Assembly (NCBI GenBank): GCA_947478865.1
Contig: CANJXF010000021.1
Span: 1-64,000 of the forward strand
Length of the DNA: 64,000 bases
DNA from: Verrucomicrobiales bacterium
GTDB taxonomy: Bacteria; Verrucomicrobiota; Verrucomicrobiia; Limisphaerales; CANJXF01
Direction: 5' to 3'
The position numbers and the translations under genes are program-made. Shown here piece by piece: positions 19,440 to 28,664 of this stretch (the stretch's first letter is position 1; each line of letters starts with the position of its first letter). A model generated the notes under the pieces. That model did no database searches and was not told the origin of the DNA. It saw nothing but the letters and a program-made list of their open reading frames with translations.

Positions 19440-19708
19440 TTGCTCGCCTGTTTTGATTCGCATTCTGCCCGATCGGGGCAAAAATCAATGCGAATAAAGC
19501 TATACCATCCAAACTCATTACTTCCCATCGGGGTAACCCCGAATAATTTTTCTACCGACTTCGCTGTTTTAAGCGACGGCCGCCGGTTGCCAGAAAATTG
19601 TCCCGCTTGCCGGACGGGTGAAAAGAAACCTTGATGGTAAATTGAGTTCGAGCGCGCAAGTGCGCATTTAGGCATGAGGATGACAGGACTGAGCTTCCTA
19701 CTACTAAT

Positions 19709-20611
19709 TCACTTCGAGCCGCGGACATCCAGCGCATCGCGCAGCCCGTCGCCGAGAAAGTTCAGGCAGAAAAGCGTGATCGCCAAGGCAGAACCGGGAA
19801 ACGCTAAAAGCCACGGATATTCTTCCATCACCTCCGCGCCTTCCTTGATCAGCAAACCCCATGAGCTGGCCGGCGGTTGCACGCCGAGTCCGAGAAAGCT
19901 CAGAAATGCTTCCAACAACATCACACCGGGAATAGTTAAGGTTGCGTAAACGATCACCGGCCCGAGCAAATTGGGAATCATGTGGCGAAAGATGATGCTG
20001 CGTTTCCGGGCGCCGAGAATGCGCGCGGCATCGATGAATTCCTGCTGCTTGAGTGACAGCACCTGCCCGCGAACGATGCGCGCCATGGTCAGCCATTCCA
20101 CTGCGCCAATGGCGACAAAGAGCAGAACGATGTTTCTTCCAAAAAACACCATGAGCAGAATCACGAAGATGGTGAAGGGCAAGGCATACATGATGTCCAC
20201 AATGCGCATCATGACCCGGTCAACCGTGCCGCCGAGAAAACCGGAGATCGCTCCGTAAAAAACGCCAATCGTCAACGAAACGAAGGTGGCCGATAGTCCG
20301 ACCATCAAGGAGATTCGGCCGCCGTAGAGCAACCGGACAAATAGATCACGTCCCAAACGGTCGGTGCCCAGCCAATGATCCGCATTGGGCGCCACAGGCC
20401 CGAGCGCCAGGTTTTGTTCCTGATACGAATGCCCGACCACTTTCGATAGGACTGGCGCGGAGAAGCAGACAATCGAAAGCAGCAAAATCAACAGGCCACC
20501 CCCGAGCGCGAGCTTGTTCTTGCGCAGTCGTTCCCACGCACTTTGGCCGAGGGATTTGCCAGCCACGGGGGCGGCTGCGGCGACTTGTTTGGCTGGAAGA
20601 ATTTCGTCCAT
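19709..20611 (-). CDS. oppC: Peptide/oligopeptide ABC transporter permease (OppC/DppC type)
   Basis: The 300-residue protein has the BPD_transp_1 permease domain with six membrane spans. An N-terminal extension with a cytoplasmic stretch (KSLGQSAWERLRKNK) precedes the first span, as in OppC/DppC. The conserved block HWLGTDRLGRDLFVRLLYGGRISLMVG and the EAA loop EFIDAARILGARKRSIIFRHMIPNLLGP contact the ATPase subunit. The gene begins directly at the end of the oppB gene, so the two are co-translated. Substrate is probably peptides; nickel or other solutes cannot be excluded. Confidence 0.9.
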   Translation of the reverse strand: MDEILPAKQVAAAAPVAGKSLGQSAWERLRKNKLALGGGLLILLLSIVCFSAPVLSKVVGHSYQEQNLALGPVAPNADHWLGTDRLGRDLFVRLLYGGRISLMVGLSATFVSLTIGVFYGAISGFLGGTVDRVMMRIVDIMYALPFTIFVILLMVFFGRNIVLLFVAIGAVEWLTMARIVRGQVLSLKQQEFIDAARILGARKRSIIFRHMIPNLLGPVIVYATLTIPGVMLLEAFLSFLGLGVQPPASSWGLLIKEGAEVMEEYPWLLAFPGSALAITLFCLNFLGDGLRDALDVRGSK

Positions 20612-21529
20612 TTATTCGAAGCGCAGTTTCGGGTTGAGCCAGACTTGCACGATATCCACCACGAGGTTGAGAAAAATAATCAGCGTCGCATAAAACAAAA
20701 CGGTGCCCATTACCATGGTGTAATCGCGGTTGAAAGCGGAGGTGACAAAGAAGCGGCCCAGCCCGGGCACCTGGAAAATAGTCTCGACGATGAACGAGCC
20801 GGTCAGCAGGCCAGCCACTGCCGGCCCAAGAAACGAAACAACGGGCCGCAAGGCAATGCGCAGAGAATGACGCACGACAATGTTGCTCTCGCTCGCCCCT
20901 TTGGCGCGCGCGGTGCGAATGAAATCCTGGTTCAATACTTCGAGCATCCCAGCCCGACTCAACCGCGCAATGTAAGCGGCGTAATAGGCGCCGAGGGTTA
21001 AGGATGGCAGTATCCGATCGCGCGGAAAAAACCAACCGGTGGCGTTAAACCAATCGTGGTTGAGGGCGAAGCTGGAAATCATCAGCGGTCCCATCACGAA
21101 GGTCGGCACGCAAATTCCCAACATCGCAATGGACATTGGAATGTAATCGAGCGCGGTGTTTTGTTTCAGCGATGCAATGAGTCCGGCGAGCAGACCGAAG
21201 AAGACCGCGACGACGAGCGACCAGAGCCCGAGTTCCAGCGAGACAGGAAAGGCGTCGGCGATGAGTTCGTTGACCGATCGGTTCGGATATTTGAAGGAGG
21301 GCCCGAGGTCGCCATGCACCAGGTTGCCGAGGTAGCTCACGTATTGTCGCCAGAGCGGCTTATCCAGGCCGTAATGTTTTTCAATATTCGCGCGAACCTC
21401 TTTGCTCATTCGCTTATCGGCATCGAACGGCCCGCCAGGAGCAGCGCGCATCATGAAAAATGTCGCCGTCGCGATAATGAGCAGGACGGGGATCGTTTCC
21501 AGGATTCGGCGTGCGATAAAACGAATCAT
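20612..21529 (-). CDS. oppB: Peptide/oligopeptide ABC transporter permease (OppB/DppB type)
   Basis: The 305-residue protein has six membrane spans. It opens with IARRILETIPVLLIIATATFFMMRAAPGGPFD, the classic OppB start. The EAA loop is DFIRTARAKGASESNIVVRHSLRIALRP and the C-terminal VETIFQVPGLGRFFVTSAFNRDY is also typical. It forms a heterodimeric channel with the OppC-like protein. It starts 2 bp after the end of the binding-protein gene. Confidence 0.92.
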   Translation of the reverse strand: MIRFIARRILETIPVLLIIATATFFMMRAAPGGPFDADKRMSKEVRANIEKHYGLDKPLWRQYVSYLGNLVHGDLGPSFKYPNRSVNELIADAFPVSLELGLWSLVVAVFFGLLAGLIASLKQNTALDYIPMSIAMLGICVPTFVMGPLMISSFALNHDWFNATGWFFPRDRILPSLTLGAYYAAYIARLSRAGMLEVLNQDFIRTARAKGASESNIVVRHSLRIALRPVVSFLGPAVAGLLTGSFIVETIFQVPGLGRFFVTSAFNRDYTMVMGTVLFYATLIIFLNLVVDIVQVWLNPKLRFE

Positions 21530-21531
21530 AG

Positions 21532-23214
21532 TCAGCGCGCCTCCGGTTCGGGTTCGAGGTAAACGGATTGGAACGAGTGCTGGTCGAGCAAGTTGCCGTA
21601 GTAGCCTTTGACGCTGGGCTGAATCAGCCGCGACCGGGTGTAAAAATAAATCGGGATGATCGGCACTTCGTCGAGCAGGATGGCTTCGGCTTTTTGGAAC
21701 GCAGCAAACCGTTGTTTCTGGTCGCGCGTTGCACCGGCGGCTTTGATGAGTCGATCGTATTCCAGATTCGACCAGCCGGTTTCATTGTTACCGCCACCGG
21801 TCATCATCAAATCAAGAAAGGTGTTTGGATCGGCGTAATCCCCGCCCCACCCTGCTCGCGTGATGAAATAGTCCATGCGATGGGTGGAATCCAAATAAAC
21901 TTTCCACTCCTCATTTCGAAGGGTGACCTCAACGTTGAGATTCTTCATCCACATTTGCTGAATGGCTTCGGCGATGGCCCGATGACTTTCCAGCGTGTTG
22001 AACAGCAGTTCAAATTTCGGAAAATTCTTTCCATCCGGAAAACCAGCCTCCGCCAGGAGTTTGCGGGCCTTGTCGATATTCTCGGAAAAGGCCGCCTCGC
22101 AATTATAACCACCGGTCCCGGGCGGCGTCAGGTTGTAGGCGGGAATCTGTCCACCGCGCGTGATGTTTTCAACGATGGCTTTGCGATCAATCGCCATGGT
22201 CAAAGCCTGGCGCACGCGTTTGTCGTTGAGCGGAGGGCGCGTGACGTTGATGCGGTAATAGTAGGTGCTGAGCAATGGATAGGTCTCAATGAGATGCGGC
22301 TTCGTCGCTTTGTAAACCTGGATCTTCGGCTGCGGACACTCGCGCGTGGTGTGAATCTGCCCGGCGCGAAACATCCGCTCCTCCGTGTCGCTGCTTTCGG
22401 TGGGATAGAAATAAATTTTGTTAAGCTTCACCTTTGCCGCGTCCCAGTAGGTGGAGCTTTTCTCGGCGAGGATATGCGAATTCACCTTCCATTCCTTAAG
22501 AACGAACGGGCCGTTGCCCACGAAGTTCTGCGGACGTGTCCAGCGGTTGTTGCGGTCGTCAATTTTGCCGAACTTTTCCACCGTCGGCAGATGAACCGGA
22601 TACCAGGAATTATGGATAATGAGCGACAGGAAGTAAGGCGTCGGACTTTGCAGGATGATGCGCAAGGTGTGATCATCCAGCACCTTGAAACCGACCTGCG
22701 AGAAGTCGGAGATTTTGCCGGTGTTGAATTCTTCCGCGTTCTTCACCGGAAAAAGCATGTAGGAATATTGATTTCCGAGCGAAGGCATCAAGGCGCGCTG
22801 ATACGAATTGTAAAAATCGTGCGCCGTGAGCGGATCGCCATTTGACCAGCGGGCGTTCTTGCGCAAATGAAACGTGTAGATCAATCCATCGTCGGAAATG
22901 TCCCAGCGCTCAGCCACGCCGGGAATGGGGTCGACGGTTTTCGGATCGCCATTCACCAGCCCTTCGAAGAGCGCGAGCATGATGTCATGCTCGATTTCGC
23001 CGATGGCGGTGTGCGGGTCGAGATCGGAGGGCTCGCCGCCGTTGCCGATGTGAAACGTCTGCTCACGATTCCCGACCGCGACGCGGGTTTCACGTTTGGT
23101 GCAACCGGAAATTCCGAGCAACAGGACGAACAAAACCAGGAAGCTCATCGCAAAACTCCGGGTGATTGATTCGATCAAAATTTTCTGCTGTTCGGTCTTT
23201 GTTGGTCTGGTCAT
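21532..23214 (-). CDS. oppA: Peptide ABC transporter substrate-binding lipoprotein (OppA type)
   Basis: The protein has about 560 residues from MTRPTKTEQQ. A membrane-anchoring signal ends in the lipobox LGISGC. The mature part is a family 5 solute-binding protein: EPSDLDPHTAIGEIEHDIM, EGLVNGDPKTVDPIPGVAERW, FHLRKNARWSNGDPLTAHDF, GNGPFVLKEW, NDKRVRQALTMAIDRKAIVEN and a C-terminal VPIIPIYFYTRSRL. It captures peptides outside the inner membrane. It is the first gene of the operon, which lacks any opp ATPase gene. An alternative start is 21 bp upstream. Confidence 0.92.
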   Translation of the reverse strand: MTRPTKTEQQKILIESITRSFAMSFLVLFVLLLGISGCTKRETRVAVGNREQTFHIGNGGEPSDLDPHTAIGEIEHDIMLALFEGLVNGDPKTVDPIPGVAERWDISDDGLIYTFHLRKNARWSNGDPLTAHDFYNSYQRALMPSLGNQYSYMLFPVKNAEEFNTGKISDFSQVGFKVLDDHTLRIILQSPTPYFLSLIIHNSWYPVHLPTVEKFGKIDDRNNRWTRPQNFVGNGPFVLKEWKVNSHILAEKSSTYWDAAKVKLNKIYFYPTESSDTEERMFRAGQIHTTRECPQPKIQVYKATKPHLIETYPLLSTYYYRINVTRPPLNDKRVRQALTMAIDRKAIVENITRGGQIPAYNLTPPGTGGYNCEAAFSENIDKARKLLAEAGFPDGKNFPKFELLFNTLESHRAIAEAIQQMWMKNLNVEVTLRNEEWKVYLDSTHRMDYFITRAGWGGDYADPNTFLDLMMTGGGNNETGWSNLEYDRLIKAAGATRDQKQRFAAFQKAEAILLDEVPIIPIYFYTRSRLIQPSVKGYYGNLLDQHSFQSVYLEPEPEAR

Positions 23215-23322
23215 CCGCAAAATCCTGCATCTCAATCCTCACTTGCAGCCCTCTCCGGGTGCAACTATCGTCACGCAGCCGCCCCTGATTTCTGGCCTTG
23301 CGGCATCGTTAATTAACTGAGC

Positions 23323-25111
23323 ATGGACACAAACGCAAATCAGCAAACTGGCGCGAAGTCATTTTTACCGCGCATCGAATCGCCCGGTTACCACCTCCTC
23401 CTTGGCGCCGTCGCGATTTTTATTCTGGGTCCGCTCGGCGGAATCTCCGCGGCCTACATGAATTTTTCGCTCGGCTTTTTTGTCGGCGGACAAGTGCTCG
23501 CCGGGATCCTCGGCAGCGTTGTCACCTATGGTTACGGCGCGGAAGGAAAACACGGCGCCAACTACATGCAGACGATGGCGGCATCCGTGGCGAGCATCCG
23601 TGCTGGTTCAAGCGATGGCGTGGCTCGGTCTCCCCGAACCGCCCGTGTGGCAACTCATCTTGTTCTTCATGTGCATCGGCATGTTCGGCGTCGGCGTGGG
23701 AATGCTTTACACGCCCATTCTCGTGGACCGAATGCAACTCTCCTACCCGTCCGGATTTGCCGTCGCCAACATCCTTCGCGCGCTTACCGACAAGAAATTG
23801 CTCAAAGCCTCGATCGCTAAACTTGGCGGAGGGACAGCCGCTGGCTTGATCGGCGGGCTGGCCGCCACCAAATTTCCCAGGGTGGAAGCGCTCGGCATTT
23901 CCACCTCGACCATCGGCGCCGGGATGGTCGTGGGCGCGCGCATTGCCATTCCAGGCTTCGTCGTGGCTTTGATCGGGCAACAATTAACGCCGTGGCTGCG
24001 GAGCATCGGCTGGCTCGGGGCGAACGACCCGTTCCGCAAGATCGGATTTGTGCTCGCGCTTGGGACCATTCTTGGCGCGGCCATCGTCGATATCTCCATC
24101 ATCGGCTACAAAGCAGTGCAACGGTTAGGCCAGCAAAGGGAACCAGCCCCGCCCGCCGATGATTGGAAGCGAACCAACACTTCCCTGCTCGTGGCCTGGG
24201 TGCTGTGCTGGGGTGCGGCTCTGATTTTTGTCGCGGCAAACATTTTACATCAGCCTCTCACCTTCGTTCTGCTCGCGATTGGCCTGGTTTTTATTTTTGT
24301 TCTCATCAATGGAATTTCCACCGGCATTTCTGACAGCAATCCAATCTCCAGCGCGTTTGTCATTGCGGTCTTCTTGATGGCGTCGCTTGGATTGAAAGAT
24401 CCCGGCGTCGGTTTGATGTGCGCGGCGATCCTCCTGATTTCCTGCGGTGTCGGCGTTGATATGCAGCAGGATCGCTCCACGGGATGGAGGCTCGGGACCA
24501 ACCGGATCAAACAGTTCCGTTACCAGGTGATCGGTGTGTTGATGGGCGCGGTTCTGGCCGTCGTGCTGGCCAAAATTTTCATGCAATCGTATCCCGTGTT
24601 GCGCGTGGATAGTTTCAGCAACCCAAACGTCGAGGGTGCCGCGCAATGGCAATCCGCGATGACCTACAAATTTGTCGGCGCGCTCAAAGGACTTACAAAT
24701 CCGAAGCCGTATATCATGAAGGCGCTGTTTCTGGGAATTTCCCTGGGTTTTGCAATCGAAATTCTGCGCAAGTATCTGAAAAATAATTCCAGCTACAAAC
24801 GGTTTGCCAGGAGTTCCCGCGCCGGTGAAATCGGCGACTTCGTGTTGGATGCCGTCCTCCTGCCCAGCCCGTATGCGTCGTCGTTTGGCGGCTTTGTGAA
24901 TTTGCCGACCACGATCTGGTTTGCTTCCGGAGGCGTGATCTCCTCGATTTTCGAGGGCCTGACCAAGCCGCGCCAATCCGAGGCCAAACCCGGAGAAGGC
25001 GAGGTCCCCGCGGATATGAGCACGATGTCGCTGATCGGCGGCGGTCTGATTGGCGGCGATTCGCTGGCCGCCTTGAGCATTGGAATCTACGGATTGCTCA
25101 AGATGCTCTAG
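23323..25111 (+). pseudogene. OPT-family oligopeptide transporter gene with frameshift near 23599
   Basis: The gene runs from MDTNANQQTG through LGGISAAYMNFSLGFFVGGQ and NYMQTMAASVASI in frame 1. It then continues in frame 2 as VLVQAMAWLGLPEPPVWQL to the stop at 25111. The shift is at about 23597-23602. Joined, it gives a protein of about 590 residues with some 14 membrane spans of the OPT (oligopeptide or metal-chelate transporter) family. Related proteins have a few more residues between ASVAS and VLVQ, so a deletion of about 11 bp would explain the break. It may be a real inactivation or an assembly error. Either way no intact product is encoded as read. Confidence 0.8.
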
Positions 25112-25127
25112 CAACTAAAAATGCACC

Positions 25128-25625
25128 ATGGCTGACGAACGAACTATCTTCAAAGGGAACCCTTCACCGGTGGCGATCCTGGGCTCGCTCATTTTCAGCG
25201 CGCTCGCCCTCGGCGTAATTGGGATTGGACTCGTCTATTTTCGGGACCGCATTCCCGCCTCGAACGTGCGCTACGCTTTTTACCTGCTGCCCCTTGTGCC
25301 GCTGGCAATTTTTTTGGCAAAATGGATGGGGCTAAAATTTGTTTGCTACGAATTGACCAATGAACGGGTGAAGGTGATTCGAGGCATTTTATCCAAGCGC
25401 ACAGATGAGCTGGAACTTTACCGCGTCAAAGATACGTCGCTAATCGAACCGTTCTTTTTCCGGTTGTTCTCAGTGGGCAACATCGCCCTCACCACCAACG
25501 ACGCCAGCACGCCGGGACTGGAATTGCGCGCGATTAAAAATGCGAAGGAAGTTCGCGAGCAACTTCGCACCAGCATTGAAGAGTGCCGCCGCCGCAAGCG
25601 CGCCGGAATCATGGAGCTGGAATAG
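25128..25625 (+). CDS. Membrane protein with bacterial PH domain (YdbS-like)
   Basis: The 165-residue protein has two membrane spans near the N-terminus (residues about 16-70). A bacterial pleckstrin-homology domain follows, with CYELTNERVKVIRGILSKRTDELELYRVKDTSLIEPFFFRLFSVGNIALTTND. This is the bPH2 (DUF304) pattern. It lies 16 bp downstream of the OPT gene and is likely co-transcribed. The role is unknown; family members are thought to take part in membrane stress or lipid contact. Confidence 0.85.
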   Translation: MADERTIFKGNPSPVAILGSLIFSALALGVIGIGLVYFRDRIPASNVRYAFYLLPLVPLAIFLAKWMGLKFVCYELTNERVKVIRGILSKRTDELELYRVKDTSLIEPFFFRLFSVGNIALTTNDASTPGLELRAIKNAKEVREQLRTSIEECRRRKRAGIMELE

Positions 25626-25643
25626 TTGAGCAGATCCGTCGGG

Positions 25644-26057
25644 CTACTTGGACTGACTTCGCGGGTGCTGCTTGCTGCTGACAGCGCGGTCGATTGCCTG
25701 CGGCAACCGGGGGCTGTTGAAATCGTCCTTGGAAAGGAAACCGAACGCCCCCTCGGTCAATGCCTTGGCCCCCAGAGCCTCGTCGTCATAGCCGGTTAAG
25801 ACGATAATGGGAACGGAGTCCGAGTTGCGGACCAGGTTCTTCACGGTATCCAAACCGGCACTGTCGGGGAGGTGCAGGTCAGCCAGAACCACATCCACCG
25901 GCTGCTCTCGTAAAAGCTCCACCGCATCCTTCAACCGATCCGCTTGAAACAAAGCGAAGTGATGCGTTTGCACTTTGGACAGCGCGGCCCGCAAAAGGAA
26001 CAAATCGTCGGGGTTATCTTCCAAAAGCAGAATTCGAATTATTCTATGATCGCTCAT
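25644..26057 (-). CDS. Single-domain response regulator
   Basis: About 138 residues from MSDHRIIRI form a receiver domain with the acidic pair EDN at positions 13-15, the phospho-acceptor Asp60 in VVLADLHLPDSAG, a Thr in IIVLTGYDD and a Lys in GFLSKDD. There is no output domain. It is convergent with the PH-domain gene and divergent from a cupin gene. Its partner kinase is not adjacent; the soluble multi-PAS kinase 6 kb away is a possible but unproven partner. Confidence 0.88.
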   Translation of the reverse strand: MSDHRIIRILLLEDNPDDLFLLRAALSKVQTHHFALFQADRLKDAVELLREQPVDVVLADLHLPDSAGLDTVKNLVRNSDSVPIIVLTGYDDEALGAKALTEGAFGFLSKDDFNSPRLPQAIDRAVSSKQHPRSQSK

Positions 26058-26290
26058 TCCGTTCACATGAAACCGAGTGACAACTTCTCCCAGCAACGGG
26101 CAACAGACTAAAGCCAAAGCAGAACATTTTCAAAAAATATTCCGTGTCCGGGCCTTGTCTGCCGCATTTTCCATTTCTCACCGGCGATTTCAGATCCATC
26201 GAATCCCTAATGGCGATTCCATCGAAACCCGACCCTCCAAGTCGGTTGCCGGGAGCGCGCCGAGGACTACTTTTTTTCAAAAAGGAATTT

Positions 26291-26665
26291 ATGCAAACCA
26301 TGACGCAAACCAAAATGGAAGGGAGAAGTTTTCTGCAACCTGAGGAGACTCGAACCTTTGAAAAAGGCACCGTCGAACTCGTAACGATTGGGGACATCAC
26401 CTTTGGACGGGCCACGCTTCAACCCGGCTGGCGCTGGTCAACCTGCGTTAAACCAATCGCGAAAACGAGAAGTTGCCAGGCGCCTCATCTCCAATACCAC
26501 CTGGCGGGACGTCTCCATGTGAAAATGGATGACGGCAGCGAGGCGGAGTTCGGCCCCGGCGAAGTTTCATCGATTCCTCCGGGGCATGACGCATGGGTTG
26601 TTGGAATGGAACCCGTTGTCGTCATCGACATTTCCGGAATGACCCATTACGCCGAACGGCACTGA
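26291..26665 (+). CDS. Small cupin-domain protein
   Basis: The chosen ATG at 26291 has a good ribosome-binding site (AAAGGA, 5-9 bp before). It gives a 124-residue protein with a single barrel: GRATLQPGWRWSTCVKP, APHLQYHLAGRLHVKMDDGSEAEFGPGEVSSIPPGHDAWVVG. The His in the first cupin motif (PHLQYH) is kept. Longer upstream frames are not supported. The family includes quercetinase-like and sensor proteins, and the reaction here is unknown. Confidence 0.8.
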   Translation: MQTMTQTKMEGRSFLQPEETRTFEKGTVELVTIGDITFGRATLQPGWRWSTCVKPIAKTRSCQAPHLQYHLAGRLHVKMDDGSEAEFGPGEVSSIPPGHDAWVVGMEPVVVIDISGMTHYAERH

Positions 26666-26677
26666 GCCGCGACCGAA

Positions 26678-27760
26678 CTATTTGAGCCCGAGCCCGAGCA
26701 CGGCCTTGCAATATTTGAGGCTGCGCTCGATCTCACCTTTTTGATATTCCTGCTCTGCTTGGGCATTGGGGGAACTATGCGTTTCGCGCACCTTTCCCTT
26801 TTTGGCGAGCGCGATGAACCTGGCAAAATCTTTCGCCTTGGCGCGCGGCCAGACTTTCCAAAAGTCATCTTTGAGATACGGAATCTCGCGGTTGAAGCCG
26901 GAGATGGTTTCAATGTGCACCGGAACGCCAGGGCACAATTCGGCAAAGCGATTGAAATAATTTTTCAGATCGACATTGCCTTCCCCCATCGCGGTCCATT
27001 GCACGGTGGCACCATTTTCAGATTCCCAAATTGCCGAGTCGCGCAAGCTGGTGGTCAGGACATACGGCGCGAGCGTCTCAAGATTCTCCAGCGGATCTTC
27101 CATCGTCCAGATGGCGTTGCCGGAATCCATGTTCGCACCGACAAAATCTTTTCCCGCCGCCTCGATCAGCGTGACGAGCTCCCACGCCTGCATGTCGCCC
27201 GCGTGATTTTCCACGGCGATTTTTACGCCGGCATCGACGGATTGATTGCGACATGCCTTGCAGACTTTCACGGTGTCCGCAATCCGCGCCTCGATCCCGC
27301 CGTCGGATTTGCGATCTTCACCCGCGCCGAGCACGACGCGGATCACCGGAGAACCCAGCGCCTTTGCCGCTCGAATTCCAAGGAGCAAATGTTCCTCCGC
27401 CGTGCCCCATTTGTTTTTAAATGTTTTAGAAGTCGGGCAAATGCTCCATGTGCCCAAATGGATTTGCAGCCCCTGATCGTTCGCTTTGGTTCGCAAGCCT
27501 TTCAGATACGATTCTTCAAAATTTTCGAGCGCATCCAGGTCAGTGATGAACAACGAATCGGTCTTCAGCGAAACGGCGTAATCGATGAGCTGCGAGGCAT
27601 TCCACTTCATCGCCCGGACGGCGAAGTTGTCGAGACCAAGTTTGATTTTTCCGCCCGGGGCTGCGGCAAAACTCTTTCCGCCCAGCGCCACGGAGGCCCC
27701 AGCCATGGCCAAGGTTTTCACAAAGTCACGGCGCGGTATTTTTGAATTGGTATTCTTCAT
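26678..27760 (-). CDS. Secreted sugar phosphate isomerase/epimerase-like TIM-barrel protein
   Basis: The protein has about 360 residues. It carries a twin-arginine export signal, IPRRDFVKTLAMAGASVALGGKSFAA. The mature part is an AP-endonuclease-2-type TIM barrel (xylose isomerase-like): LGLDNFAVRAMKW, LQIHLGTWSICP, GVKIAVENHAGDMQAWELVTLIEAAGKDFVGANMDSGNAIW, then VHIETISGF and a C-terminal helix. Metal-binding residues Glu, Asp and His are present in VENHAGD and NMDSGN. In planctomycetes and verrucomicrobia such exported proteins are common and their substrates unknown. Confidence 0.85.
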   Translation of the reverse strand: MKNTNSKIPRRDFVKTLAMAGASVALGGKSFAAAPGGKIKLGLDNFAVRAMKWNASQLIDYAVSLKTDSLFITDLDALENFEESYLKGLRTKANDQGLQIHLGTWSICPTSKTFKNKWGTAEEHLLLGIRAAKALGSPVIRVVLGAGEDRKSDGGIEARIADTVKVCKACRNQSVDAGVKIAVENHAGDMQAWELVTLIEAAGKDFVGANMDSGNAIWTMEDPLENLETLAPYVLTTSLRDSAIWESENGATVQWTAMGEGNVDLKNYFNRFAELCPGVPVHIETISGFNREIPYLKDDFWKVWPRAKAKDFARFIALAKKGKVRETHSSPNAQAEQEYQKGEIERSLKYCKAVLGLGLK

Positions 27761-27765
27761 CGAGA

Positions 27766-28611
27766 TCATTGGTTGAGAGATATTTGAGCAGTATTAAGCA
27801 CACGGATTTCCCGTTGTGGAAATGGAATTTCAATATGGCGCGCGCGGAAACTTTCGATGATGGCCAAATTCAACTCAGCCTGAGCCGGAAGAAAATCAGC
27901 TGTTTTCGTCCACGGTTTAACGGCGATTACGATGGAGGAATCGGCCAAAGTCCTGATGCCGACGACAGGCGCAGGGTCCTTCAAGACCCGCGGGTTGGCA
28001 GCAAGGATTTCGCGAACCGTCGCTTGCAGGAGGTCGAGATCGGTTCCGTAGCCGACGCCCACGGAAAGATCGAGCTGCCGGATGGTTCCGAAGTTATGCA
28101 AGATTTCGCCAACGATTTTTCGATTTGGAATGACAATCCGCGAATGATCCGGGTGAACGAGCGTCGTGGAAAAGAGTTCAATTTGAGAGACCAGCCCGTC
28201 CACGGCATTCAACTGGATGAATTCACCCACCCGAAACGGTTTCGTGAAAATAATCGTCATTCCCGCAACAATGTTGCTCAACACTCCTTGCATCGCCAGG
28301 CCTATCCCGAGACCGGCGACGCCGATGCCCGCGACCAGCGGCATGACGTTGACGTCACACGTGCCCAGGGCGATCACCGCCGCAAAAGCGATGACGATTA
28401 GCCGGATAGCCCGGCCAATCAACATTTTCACTGGCGGCTCCAGATTCTTTTTTTCGAGGGAACGGAGGATCATCTTCGCGAGCCATCCCGCAATAAAGAC
28501 GCCCACGATGAAAATGATAATGGCGGAAAGGATCGCGCCACCGTGCTCGATGGCATAGGTGATCCCTTTGTCTTTCCACTGTGCGGCCGATTGGACGTTG
28601 TTGGTGTTCAT
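27766..28611 (-). CDS. mscS: Small-conductance mechanosensitive channel (MscS family)
   Basis: The 281-residue protein has three membrane spans at the N-terminus. The pore helix contains VAGIGVAGLGIGLAMQGVLSNIVAGMTIIFTKPFRVGEFIQ, with the Gly/Ala packing of TM3. The beta domain includes VIPNRKIVGEILHNFG, and the C-terminal vestibule follows. The channel opens under membrane tension to release osmolytes during hypo-osmotic shock. It lies just upstream of the TIM-barrel gene on the same strand and is divergent from the gene at 28665. Confidence 0.92.
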   Translation of the reverse strand: MNTNNVQSAAQWKDKGITYAIEHGGAILSAIIIFIVGVFIAGWLAKMILRSLEKKNLEPPVKMLIGRAIRLIVIAFAAVIALGTCDVNVMPLVAGIGVAGLGIGLAMQGVLSNIVAGMTIIFTKPFRVGEFIQLNAVDGLVSQIELFSTTLVHPDHSRIVIPNRKIVGEILHNFGTIRQLDLSVGVGYGTDLDLLQATVREILAANPRVLKDPAPVVGIRTLADSSIVIAVKPWTKTADFLPAQAELNLAIIESFRARHIEIPFPQREIRVLNTAQISLNQ

Positions 28612-28664
28612 ACTTGTTGTCCGACGATTGACTTTTATGGGAAACGATTTTTACTGGCGAGCAA

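Noticed and set aside
19482-19708. Possible gene or terminator between the kinase and oppC
   Set aside because: Only a weak GCGC stem without a T run and no coding frame. The gap is 227 bp with nothing that I can define.
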